Positions 9,680 through 18,442 of a DNA stretch of 64,000 bases are shown one piece after another. The position numbers were made by a program, and so were the translations under genes. A model generated the notes under the pieces. It saw only the letters and a list, made by a program, of their open reading frames with translations. It was not told the DNA's origin and searched no databases. How positions within the stretch are numbered: position 1 is the first letter of the stretch; the number at the start of each line of letters is the position of its first letter. Origin of the DNA: Flavihumibacter sp965649495 (GTDB lineage Bacteria; Bacteroidota; Bacteroidia; Chitinophagales; Chitinophagaceae); NCBI GenBank assembly GCA_965649495.1, contig CBFGLD010000001.1:1-64000 (forward strand), in the 5' to 3' direction.

Positions 9680-10726
9680 ATGTTGAAAACCACTATGGCC
9701 GGAGAAAACATTTATAACCTGATCAGGCTCGATGATCAATCGGCCACGCCGAAATATCACCAGTTGGCCAATTCCATCCTGCAGGCGGTGGAAAGAGGGC
9801 AGCTGGAGCACAACGATACCTTGCCCTCCATCAATGACCTGAGTTATGAGTTGGATATTTCACGGGATACCGCGGAGAAAGCTTATAAGTACCTGAAACA
9901 AGTTGGGGTGATCGGTTCCGTACCCGGCAAAGGGTATTTCATTTCGAAGACCGATTTCCGTCAGAACATAAAAGTATTCCTGTTGTTCAACAAACTCAGC
10001 GCGCACAAGAAGATCATATACGATTCCTTTGCGGCAACATTAGGAGAACGCGCTGCGATCGATTTTTATATCTATAACAACGACTTCGCCCTGTTCAAAA
10101 AACTGATACATCAGCGTAAGGAAAATTATACGCATTATGTGATCATCCCACACTTCCTGGAAGGAGGTGAAAATGCAGCGGCATTGCTGGATACTATCAG
10201 GGATGGATACCTGATATTACTGGACAAGATCATTGCCGGTATCAGCCAGCCTTATGGAGCCGTGTACGAAAATTTTGAAAAGGATATATTTGAAGCCTTG
10301 AAGGAATCGCTGGCACAACTGAGTAAATACCAGACCTTAAAGATCATCTTTCCCTCTTACACCTATTTCCCCGGGGAGATCCTGAAAGGATTCCGGAATT
10401 TTTGCCAGGAGTATGCCTTCAATTACCAGGTGGTGCATGTAATTGGAGAAGAAGAGATCCATGCGGGTGAAGCCTATATCAACCTGATGGAAGACGACCT
10501 GGTGACCCTGCTGGACAAGATCCAGGCGTCGCACCTTAAGGTGGGGGAAGATATTGGGATCATATCTTACAATGAAACGCCCTACAAGCGTTTTATCCTG
10601 AACGGCATCACTACCATCAGCACCGATTTCAGGGCTATGGGTGAATTGGCTGCAGAGATGGTAGCCACCAACCATATGCAAAAAAGAGAAGTGCCCTTCA
10701 CCCTGAAATTACGTAGGTCACTCTGA
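9680..10726 (+). CDS. GntR-family transcriptional regulator with LacI-type ligand-binding domain
   Basis: A 348-residue one-component regulator. Residues about 8-80 form a winged helix of the GntR family (PKYHQLANSILQAVERG, LPSINDLSYELDISRDTAEK, GVIGSVPGKGYFIS). Residues about 90-345 form a periplasmic-binding-protein-like domain as in AraR-type regulators. It is divergent from the rhamnose operon and probably represses or activates it in response to rhamnose or rhamnulose. An ATG at 9635 would add 15 residues (MLCSRSYTKF...), but the helix-turn-helix domain begins well after 9695, so 9680 (MLKTT) or 9695 (MAGENIY) is more likely. It is convergent with the next gene, 18 bp apart. Confidence 0.88.
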   Translation: MLKTTMAGENIYNLIRLDDQSATPKYHQLANSILQAVERGQLEHNDTLPSINDLSYELDISRDTAEKAYKYLKQVGVIGSVPGKGYFISKTDFRQNIKVFLLFNKLSAHKKIIYDSFAATLGERAAIDFYIYNNDFALFKKLIHQRKENYTHYVIIPHFLEGGENAAALLDTIRDGYLILLDKIIAGISQPYGAVYENFEKDIFEALKESLAQLSKYQTLKIIFPSYTYFPGEILKGFRNFCQEYAFNYQVVHVIGEEEIHAGEAYINLMEDDLVTLLDKIQASHLKVGEDIGIISYNETPYKRFILNGITTISTDFRAMGELAAEMVATNHMQKREVPFTLKLRRSL

Positions 10727-10744
10727 TCCCTAACAGGGCCGGAT

Positions 10745-13642
10745 TCAGGCAACCCCGTTCAAAAAATCGATCAGCGTTTGTTCGGTTGGGATCTGCAATT
10801 TTTTACGCAAGCGGTAGCGGCTTATCTCAACACCTCTTACCGAAATATTCATGAGCTGCGCTATTTCTTTGGAAGAAAGATTCAATTGCAGGTATGCACA
10901 AAGTTTCAGGTCCGAATTGGTAAGTTTAGGATATTTTGCTTTGAGTTTTTTCAAAAAATCATTGCTGATTTCATCAAAGTGAGTGGCAAACTTATCCCAG
11001 TTTTCGTTGTTTTTTTCGATGTCATTGAGTAATTGAAGCGTCTTTTTAATGGGATACGTTTCGCCACTGTCCTTATACAGCTTTTCCAATTCCCCCTTCA
11101 CTTTGGTCAATGCATCGGTCCGTTCCACCAGGTGAAGCGTTGTATCAGCAAGTTCACGATTCTTATAGATCACTTCATTAGCCAGCTTTTCATTCTGCAG
11201 CTTAATGATCTCTTTTTCATTCTTTTCAATTTCCAACTGGTGCAGGATATTGATCTGCCGCTGCTTTTCTTCGTATTTAAGCTGCTGCAGCAATAGTTTT
11301 TTCTCCTGCCATTTATAGAACAGGTAAACCAGTAAGGCCAGCAAGAGCGCATAGAAAAGATAAGCCCAACCTGTTTTGTACCAGGGTGGATCAATAATAA
11401 ATGCATAAGTAATGGTTTCCGATTCAACCCCCAGGTTACTTCTTGCCTTTACCCGGAAATAATATTGGCCGTTGGAAAGATTGGTATATTCTTTTTCGGT
11501 CCTGGGCAGCCAGGCACTCCATTCTTTATCGAATCCTTCCAGTTTGTAGCTGTATTCAATGTTATTCTGCAAACCAAAAGCGGGACTACTGAATTCAAAA
11601 TGCAGGGAATTGTAAGCACTGGGCAGACGCAGCGGATCCTTGTTTCCATCCTGACCTGGTTGGGAAGATCCCGGTAGATAGCCACCCCATACCGCGCTGT
11701 CTGCTTTTCCGAAAGCCCTGATCTCACCGAATAGGATACCCAATTTTCGGTTTGCCTGCAAGTATTTTTCCAGGTTGAGGTGAATAATTCCTTTCTCTGA
11801 AGCGATGAATATATTATTGGGATCGTAAGGATACACATTTTCAAAACCCGACAGTACCTGGCCGGTGATTTCAGGAAAATAGGTTATGGAATATTTCCTT
11901 ACGGTATCCTTTTCATGGAACGAAACAACCCCCAGTTTCTTGCCACTACAAAACCAGATACGGCCCTGTGGGTCTTCATTGAGATACCTTAACTCCATCG
12001 TTCCGAGTATCGGCTTTAATAGTGGGAAGGCTTGAAATTTCCCGGATTTGGCATCGTATTCATAAGCGCCTTTTTCGGTAGCAAATACTACCCGGTTTTT
12101 TATTCTGAATACATGGTTACCCAGTGTTGAAGGAAGGCCATCTTTTTCGGTCAAAAGCCGGGCGGTGTAGGCCTTTTTATCTGCGGCCAGTTGAATACGG
12201 TAAATGCCGCGGTAAGGGTGCGAGGCCCATATTGCACCATTGTTATCCTTAGCCAAAAACCGCAGCGATTCATAGGGACCCGTCAGGTTGCCTTTATCTA
12301 TAAAATTGTTGCCCTCATAACCCAGTAATTTCAATCCGGTGTAGGTGCCCACAATGATTTCAGAAGTTGGAACAACCTGTGAGGAAGGCAAAAACAGCCA
12401 GGAAGCTTCGGGTGCAATGGGAATGGCGCTGCCATCCCTGACCAGGAAGGTTCCGGCATTATGGGCCAGCAGGAGCTGCTGGTTCACCTCGTCCAGTCGC
12501 CACGACTGACCTGCACTATTTGGAAGCAAACTAAAATTGCTTCGGGAGAAACTCAGGTCTTTCTGCTCCGCCTGTAGCGGTGCCGCATAAACGCCGTCGG
12601 AAGAAGCCATGTAAAGGGTGTTCTTATATATGCGAGCCCCAAACCCCGAAAGTTCATTATCCTTATTGGGACGTATATATTTAATGGCAGCATTATAGGC
12701 GATGAAACTGATCCCATTATTCAGTCCGGTCCAGAGGTTTTTATCCCGGTCCAGGAATACGCACAGCACATTATTATTCTGCAAGCCTTCTTTCTGGGAT
12801 AATTGTTGAATGCTATTGCCCTGGAAATCCATGATCAGACAACCGGCAGAGGTAGTTCCCAATACAAATTCATGGGCATTCAGCTGGGCAACTGCGTAGA
12901 TATCACTATTAATATTTGCCGATCCGATACCCTTATAAGGGGAGATGGCATCTGCGTGCACCAGGAAAAAGCCGCTGTTGAGGGTTACCAGCAGCAGGCT
13001 GTCCGTACTTATTTCAACGATTCCCAGGATATTTTTATTCCTCAGCAGGTCATTATTAGCCAGGGGTTGCCACTCGCGGTTCTTAAATTGGAAGAGACCG
13101 TTTTGCTTATCCTGGGCAAATAACCGGTTCCCGGCTTGTTTCAACAGGACCCATTCTGTTGTTGCGGGATAGGCCTGAATCGTACTGTCCTTCCATTCAA
13201 AGATCCGGTCCATTGCCCGGAAGAAAACGGAGCCATTCAGGATCTCGATATCCCAGATATCCGCAAAATTCTTTTGGGCGGGGGGTATAAACTCCAGGAG
13301 GGATTCGTACCGTAGGAAGCCAGCTTTATCGGGGTGGAAAAATCCGACCTCCCCCTGCCCGCCGGTGTACACCCTTCCCTGGTGGTCCAGGGCAAGGGAG
13401 CGCAGAATGGTTTTATTTGGCAGAGGAAAGTTTTTCCAATAGGTACCGTCAAAGGTGATCAGTCCCTCATTATTGGCGAAATAAAGGGTACCGCTGCTGT
13501 CTTGCCGGATATCCCAGGTTTGGGTGCCCCCGTGGTAATCCGTTTTGCTGTAATTAATGATGCGGGGAAGGCCAATGGTATTCTGAGCCACCCCCGGAAG
13601 GATGAACGCCAAAATTACCAGCAGGATAAGCCCCCATTTCAT
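10745..13642 (-). CDS. Membrane-anchored Y_Y_Y sensor / LuxR-type HTH transcriptional regulator
   Basis: A 965-residue protein. A signal peptide (about 1-20) is followed by a periplasmic beta-propeller made of regulator-propeller repeats (about 35-680), a Y_Y_Y domain (about 690-762; YSYKLEGFDKEWSAW), one transmembrane helix (about 766-786; YLFYALLLALLVYLFY), a long coiled coil (about 788-865) and a C-terminal LuxR-like helix-turn-helix (about 905-960; LSSKEIAQLMNISVRGVEIS). No histidine kinase or receiver domain is present, so the sensor and the DNA-binding domain sit on one membrane protein. It is divergent from the beta-glucan SusC gene (185-bp gap) and is probably that locus's activator. 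Confidence 0.87.
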   Translation of the reverse strand: MKWGLILLVILAFILPGVAQNTIGLPRIINYSKTDYHGGTQTWDIRQDSSGTLYFANNEGLITFDGTYWKNFPLPNKTILRSLALDHQGRVYTGGQGEVGFFHPDKAGFLRYESLLEFIPPAQKNFADIWDIEILNGSVFFRAMDRIFEWKDSTIQAYPATTEWVLLKQAGNRLFAQDKQNGLFQFKNREWQPLANNDLLRNKNILGIVEISTDSLLLVTLNSGFFLVHADAISPYKGIGSANINSDIYAVAQLNAHEFVLGTTSAGCLIMDFQGNSIQQLSQKEGLQNNNVLCVFLDRDKNLWTGLNNGISFIAYNAAIKYIRPNKDNELSGFGARIYKNTLYMASSDGVYAAPLQAEQKDLSFSRSNFSLLPNSAGQSWRLDEVNQQLLLAHNAGTFLVRDGSAIPIAPEASWLFLPSSQVVPTSEIIVGTYTGLKLLGYEGNNFIDKGNLTGPYESLRFLAKDNNGAIWASHPYRGIYRIQLAADKKAYTARLLTEKDGLPSTLGNHVFRIKNRVVFATEKGAYEYDAKSGKFQAFPLLKPILGTMELRYLNEDPQGRIWFCSGKKLGVVSFHEKDTVRKYSITYFPEITGQVLSGFENVYPYDPNNIFIASEKGIIHLNLEKYLQANRKLGILFGEIRAFGKADSAVWGGYLPGSSQPGQDGNKDPLRLPSAYNSLHFEFSSPAFGLQNNIEYSYKLEGFDKEWSAWLPRTEKEYTNLSNGQYYFRVKARSNLGVESETITYAFIIDPPWYKTGWAYLFYALLLALLVYLFYKWQEKKLLLQQLKYEEKQRQINILHQLEIEKNEKEIIKLQNEKLANEVIYKNRELADTTLHLVERTDALTKVKGELEKLYKDSGETYPIKKTLQLLNDIEKNNENWDKFATHFDEISNDFLKKLKAKYPKLTNSDLKLCAYLQLNLSSKEIAQLMNISVRGVEISRYRLRKKLQIPTEQTLIDFLNGVA

Positions 13643-13665
13643 CCAATAAACTTAAGATTTAGTAT

Positions 13666-13740
13666 TGATGTAGTAATGATGTAGTCGATATTTATTGATA
13701 ATCAATTATTTAATCAAATAAGTAGTAGTCGTGTTGTAGT
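13666..13740. promoter_or_regulatory. Helically phased GTAGT repeats around a palindrome, candidate activator site
   Basis: GTAGT occurs at 13670, 13681, 13725 and 13736; all offsets (11, 44, 11) are multiples of 11 bp. The first two lie in longer direct repeats TGATGTAGT (13666-13674 and 13677-13685). Between the two pairs is a palindrome, ATTGAT-A-ATCAAT (13694-13706). The array lies upstream of the predicted susC promoter and between it and the divergent regulator gene. It is a candidate binding site for the LuxR-type domain of that regulator; this is inference. Confidence 0.4.
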
Positions 13741-13770
13741 TGTTTTCTTTATAAAGGAAACTCCCTGTTA

Positions 13771-13800
13771 TAGTTTTAAGCTTTCCGGACCAGGTCCGGA
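13771..13800 (+). promoter_or_regulatory. Predicted -7 box and inverted repeat at the susC transcription start
   Basis: TAGTTTTA (13771-13778) matches the Bacteroidota TAnnTTTG box apart from the last base. It is followed by a near-perfect inverted repeat, TCCGGACC-A-GGTCCGGA (13784-13800). If the box is used, the repeat would sit at the very 5' end of the transcript, as an operator or as a stabilising hairpin. The susC ATG is 27 bp further on. Confidence 0.4.
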
Positions 13801-13827
13801 GAATTCTAAAAACTAAAGCTTGCGCTT

Positions 13828-16800
13828 ATGAAAAATGTCTTGCAAAGGAGTTTCCTATTTGCCTGCCTGCTGTTCATTACGGCAATTACCCGGGCACAAA
13901 ACCAACCGGTTTCGGGGAAGGTCACCGATGAAAAAGGAGACCCTGTTGCGAATGCCTCGGTGGTGGTAAAGGGTACGAATATCGGGACCGCCACCAGTGC
14001 TTCCGGTGAGTTCAGTTTAACCGTACCCGCTACCGCCACAACTCTTGTAGTCACTTCTTTAAATTATGCGGAACAGGAAGTTACCCTGAATGGGAACACG
14101 TTAACCATTGTCCTGAAGCTGGCGGGCCGGCAGATGGATGAAGTAGTGGTGGTAGGTTACGGGGTACAGAAAGTAACCAAAGTATCGGGAGCCATTTCAA
14201 CGGTTAAGGGCACGGAGATCGAAAAACTGAAGCCGGTGCGCGCGGAAGATGCGCTGCAGGGCCGGGCATCGGGAGTGACGGTGATCTCACCGGGATCACC
14301 GGGTGCCAAGCCAACGGTGCTGATCCGCGGCATCCCCTCTTATACCGGAACCGATCCGATCGTGGTAGTGGATGGAGCCATCCAGACCCTGGACGACCTG
14401 AACTCCATCAATGCCGCCGACATTGAGTCGATCAACATCCTCAAAGATGCGGCCACTACTTCTATATACGGAGTAAAAGGAGGAAACGGGGTGATCGTGA
14501 TAGCCACCAAGAGTGGCCGGAAGAACCAAAAGACCGAATTCGGGTACAATGGGAATTACGGCATCCAGGAAGTGCAATCCATCATTGGTGTATTGAACGC
14601 AACGGAGTATGCGGCCATAGCAAACGAAGGCAGTAAAGTATCGGGTGGGGAACTCATTTTCCCTGACATCTCTACCCTGGGTGTAGGCACTAACTGGCAG
14701 AATGAAATATTTCACAAAGCTCCGCTGCAATCGCATGCGCTAACTGCAAGAGGCGGAAGCGAGAAACTGACCTACTTCCTTTCTGCCTCCTACCTGGGGC
14801 AGGATGGAATAGTAGGGGGAGGCGACAAGTCCTACTTCGATCGCTTAACCGGCACTTCCAATATTTCCTACAGTCTGTCTCCAAAGCTCACCTTCACAGC
14901 AAATACCAGTTTTGTGAATATCAGGGGGGCGGGCATTCCGGAAAATGCCATCAACGGGGTGATCTCGAACGCACTCAATTTTGATCCCACCTTACCGGTT
15001 TTGAATACGGTGCCGGGCACCTATGGGAAGTATTCCACCAGTAATTATATCCTCTCGGAAATCATTAACCCGCTTACCCAACTGGCAGACACCTACAATG
15101 AGTCAGCCACCAATAAGTTGTACGGCAAGCTGGAGTTGCAATACAGCCCGCTGAAAAATCTGAAACTGACCTCCCGTTACGGTTATACGTATACGAATGT
15201 TGTGGGAAAAAGTTTTAACCCCCTCTCCTATTATGGGGCATCGCACATCAATTCAACCCTCAATGCAGATGGCACCCCCAGGCCGGGTGCACACAATAGT
15301 GTAGCCGAATATAAAAACACTTATTTCAATTACACCCTGGAGAATTTTGCCAACTACACTTTCTCACTCAATGATGTTCACCAGTTTGATCTTGTAGCGG
15401 GCTTCTCATTAGCCAAGATTACCGGCAATGCCCTTAATGGTTCCAGGCAGGACGTTCCTTTCAATTCCTGGGATTATGCAGATATTTCATCGGCTACGGG
15501 TACGGCACCGGCATCGGGACTGGATGTTGGATCTTTCCAGTACGAAAGAAGAAACCTCTCTTATTTTGGAAGAGTCAATTATGATTATGATAACCGCTAC
15601 CTGGCTTCCTTTACGGCAAGGCGCGACGGATCCTATGCATTTGGACCAGAGAATAAATTCGCCAATTTCTATGCGGGCTCATTAGGATGGCTGGTATCAA
15701 ATGAAGATTTCTTCCATTCGTCCATCATCAACAATCTTAAAATCAGGGGAAGTTATGGTGCCACCGGTAATGAGAATGTGAGTCCCCAGTACCAGCGGAT
15801 ATCCACCAGTATTTATAGCTATGGGCTGGGGCAGAATGCGGGATATACCTTTGGTGACAATCCCACTTCAATAGGTGCTACCATCAGCAGCTTCCGGAAT
15901 GATGCCCTGGGCTGGGAAAAGCAGGTACAGATGAACGTAGGATTTGACATGGGTATCCTGGATAATAAATTTTCAATCAGTGCGGACTATTACCAGAAAA
16001 ACATCAGCGGCTTATTATTCACACCAACACTTTCGCTGTACCTGGGAACAGCAGCTTTGCCAACCGCCAATATCGGTACCACGGAAACCAGTGGGGTAGA
16101 CATAACAGTGAGTTACTCGGAGAATGTGGCAAAGAAGCTGAAGCTGAATACTTACGTGAATTTCACCACTGCGAAAAACCTGGTAACAGAAACCAATAAC
16201 GGGCTGATTAACGGCGGGGGCTATGGCATCCCTTATCAAACTGTCACCCGGTTTGAAAAAGGATATACGCCGGGATATTTTTACGGCTATAAAACCAACG
16301 GGTTATTCCAGAACCAGGAGGAGGTGAGCAGTAATGCCGCACAACCCGGGGCACAGCCGGGTGATATCAGGTTTGCAGACCTGAATAAAGATGGAAAAAT
16401 AGATGCAAATGACCGTACACAAATTGGAGACCCCTTTCCGGAATTCACGATGGGATGGGGCTTGTCGATGGAATATAAAGGGGTAGACTTCAGCTCTTTC
16501 GTTTATGCATCCGTGGGAAATGACATCTATCGCGCTTATGAACGGAACCTTGCCATGACCAATAAATATCGCGGTGTTTTAGGCAGGTGGACCGGAGAAG
16601 GCAGCACCAATGATGCCAGGTATCCCCGCTACAGTTTTGTGGATGCCAATAACAATACGAGGGCATCGGACCGCTATGTTGAAGATGGTTCTTTTGTAAA
16701 GATCAAGGATATCCAGGTAGGCTATACCCTCCCCGCCGGCATATTCAGGAACAGTAAAATAAGCAAGTTGCGCATATATGCCCAGGTTAAGAATGCATTC

Positions 16801-16923
16801 ACCTTTACTGAATATTCCGGGTATGACCCGGAAATATCAGGAGGCATATTTGATACCGGAATTGACCGTGGCATCTATCCACAGGCAAGGACCTGGTCGT
16901 TTGGAATAGACGTTAAACTTTAA
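13828..16923 (+). CDS. SusC/RagA family TonB-linked outer-membrane glycan importer
   Basis: A 1031-residue receptor. It has a signal peptide (about 1-24, ending TRAQ), a CarboxypepD_reg-like domain (about 26-110), the SusC linker MDEVVVVGYGVQK (about 107-119), a plug domain (about 115-235; VLIRGIPSYTGTDPIVVVDG), then the barrel, ending in WSFGIDVKL. With the SusD-like protein encoded 16 bp downstream it should form the outer-membrane complex that imports oligosaccharides with TonB. The last gene of this operon is a GH16 endoglucanase, so beta-1,3- or mixed-linkage glucan oligosaccharides are the likely cargo. The length is normal. Confidence 0.95.
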   Translation: MKNVLQRSFLFACLLFITAITRAQNQPVSGKVTDEKGDPVANASVVVKGTNIGTATSASGEFSLTVPATATTLVVTSLNYAEQEVTLNGNTLTIVLKLAGRQMDEVVVVGYGVQKVTKVSGAISTVKGTEIEKLKPVRAEDALQGRASGVTVISPGSPGAKPTVLIRGIPSYTGTDPIVVVDGAIQTLDDLNSINAADIESINILKDAATTSIYGVKGGNGVIVIATKSGRKNQKTEFGYNGNYGIQEVQSIIGVLNATEYAAIANEGSKVSGGELIFPDISTLGVGTNWQNEIFHKAPLQSHALTARGGSEKLTYFLSASYLGQDGIVGGGDKSYFDRLTGTSNISYSLSPKLTFTANTSFVNIRGAGIPENAINGVISNALNFDPTLPVLNTVPGTYGKYSTSNYILSEIINPLTQLADTYNESATNKLYGKLELQYSPLKNLKLTSRYGYTYTNVVGKSFNPLSYYGASHINSTLNADGTPRPGAHNSVAEYKNTYFNYTLENFANYTFSLNDVHQFDLVAGFSLAKITGNALNGSRQDVPFNSWDYADISSATGTAPASGLDVGSFQYERRNLSYFGRVNYDYDNRYLASFTARRDGSYAFGPENKFANFYAGSLGWLVSNEDFFHSSIINNLKIRGSYGATGNENVSPQYQRISTSIYSYGLGQNAGYTFGDNPTSIGATISSFRNDALGWEKQVQMNVGFDMGILDNKFSISADYYQKNISGLLFTPTLSLYLGTAALPTANIGTTETSGVDITVSYSENVAKKLKLNTYVNFTTAKNLVTETNNGLINGGGYGIPYQTVTRFEKGYTPGYFYGYKTNGLFQNQEEVSSNAAQPGAQPGDIRFADLNKDGKIDANDRTQIGDPFPEFTMGWGLSMEYKGVDFSSFVYASVGNDIYRAYERNLAMTNKYRGVLGRWTGEGSTNDARYPRYSFVDANNNTRASDRYVEDGSFVKIKDIQVGYTLPAGIFRNSKISKLRIYAQVKNAFTFTEYSGYDPEISGGIFDTGIDRGIYPQARTWSFGIDVKL

Positions 16924-16939
16924 TGCTAGAAACTTCATC

Positions 16940-18421
16940 ATGAAAAATAGTATCACCATAAAGGGCCTGGCTTTGCTGGTATTGCTGGCACCGGCCTGTA
17001 CCAAATTCGTTGATTACGATCCTAAGGAAGATTTCCAGATCACAGCAGAAGATTATTTTAAAACGCCGGATGATTATAATAAAATGGTCATAGGTGTGTA
17101 TTCTCCCCTTCAATGGCTATGGGCAAATACTGTGATCGGTGATGTAGCCTCAGACAATGCCGTAACAGGAGGCGAAAATGCAACGGATGTATTGGGCCTG
17201 CAGCAGATCGATGATTACCAGGTAAACCCGGTAAACAGTTATCTCACTGAAGCCTGGAAAGCAGCCTATGAAGGCATCAATCGAGCCAACTACCTGGAAG
17301 AAAATAAATCCAAGCTGGATTTCAGCGGAAAGGATGCGTTGTACGGCGAGGTATATTTCCTCCGTGCCTATTACTATTTTGAGTTGACACGCTTGTTTGG
17401 GGATGTGCCGCTTTTTGTTGACAGAAGGCTGGGAGCATCCGATTCCAGGCAGTTGACCAGAAGTCCGAAAGCATCGGTATATGAGCAAATCGAAAAAGAT
17501 CTTGCCAGTGCCATTGCCACCCTCCCGGAAACCAATCCCGAAAAAGGAAGGATCACCCGGTATGCCGCCAAGGCCTTATTGGCCAAGGTGTTCGTGTACC
17601 AGGAGAAATTTGAAGATGCGGCAGCAATGCTTGAAAATGTAGAGAACTGGCCCTTTAACCTCGTGGAAAATATGGATGATATTTTCCTGCAATCCGGTGA
17701 GAACGGAATAGAGTCGGTCTTTGAGATCCAGTATTCCAATAAAAGTCCTTTTTATGACTGGTCAAACCCAGGCAGGGGACAGGGGAACCTTGCGGTTCAG
17801 TCTGCCGGTGTCCGAAATCTTACCGGGTCCAGTCCTTATGCTCAGGGATGGAGTATCAACCTTCCCACACAGGAGCTTGCTGCGGCATTTGAAGCAGGAG
17901 ACCAGCGCAAAGCAGCCACCATCCTGGATATAGAAGCCTATAAGGCCGCCAATCCCCAATTCAATATCACTTACCTGGTGGCGCCCTACAAGAACACAGG
18001 GCTCTACAACAAAAAATACCTTCCAAGAAAAGGAGAGACATCGGGACAGGTGGAGCTTAATTACCTGAACAATTTCAGGACCATCCGGTATGCTGAAGTA
18101 TTACTGCTGGCGGCGGAAGCCTATAACCGGCTGCCCACTCCAGCTACCGCAAAAGCACAACAATACCTGAATATGGTACGCGAGCGGGCATTTGGAGATC
18201 CATCTCATAATATCAGTGCCACAGGGCAGGCACTAACGGAAGCTATTTGGGAAGAAAGGAGACTGGAACTGGCTATGGAAGGTGATCGCTTCTTTGACCT
18301 GGTACGCACCGGTAAAGCAGCAGCAACCATACCGGGTTTTGTTGCCGGCAAGCATGAAGTATTCCCGATTCCGCAACAGGAGATTGATATTTCCGGGCTA
18401 GAACAAAACCCCGGCTATTAA
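16940..18421 (+). CDS. SusD/RagB family surface glycan-binding lipoprotein
   Basis: A 493-residue lipoprotein with a short signal peptide and a lipobox ending at Cys21 (LAPACTKF). It has the SusD tetratricopeptide-rich fold: YGEVYFLRAYYYFELTRLFGDVPLF (about 135-158) is the classic SusD helix pair, and WEERRLELAMEGDRFFDLVRTG near the C-terminus is also typical of the family. It caps the SusC barrel and binds the incoming glycan. It is co-transcribed with susC (16-bp gap) and followed 21 bp later by a glycan-binding lipoprotein gene. Confidence 0.95.
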   Translation: MKNSITIKGLALLVLLAPACTKFVDYDPKEDFQITAEDYFKTPDDYNKMVIGVYSPLQWLWANTVIGDVASDNAVTGGENATDVLGLQQIDDYQVNPVNSYLTEAWKAAYEGINRANYLEENKSKLDFSGKDALYGEVYFLRAYYYFELTRLFGDVPLFVDRRLGASDSRQLTRSPKASVYEQIEKDLASAIATLPETNPEKGRITRYAAKALLAKVFVYQEKFEDAAAMLENVENWPFNLVENMDDIFLQSGENGIESVFEIQYSNKSPFYDWSNPGRGQGNLAVQSAGVRNLTGSSPYAQGWSINLPTQELAAAFEAGDQRKAATILDIEAYKAANPQFNITYLVAPYKNTGLYNKKYLPRKGETSGQVELNYLNNFRTIRYAEVLLLAAEAYNRLPTPATAKAQQYLNMVRERAFGDPSHNISATGQALTEAIWEERRLELAMEGDRFFDLVRTGKAAATIPGFVAGKHEVFPIPQQEIDISGLEQNPGY

Positions 18422-18442
18422 TTCCAAAAAAATTATCAGCAA

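Noticed and set aside
10727..10744. Possible terminator between the GntR regulator and the convergent sensor gene
   Set aside because: Only a 4-bp CCCT/AGGG stem and an imperfect longer pairing exist, with no T-tract.
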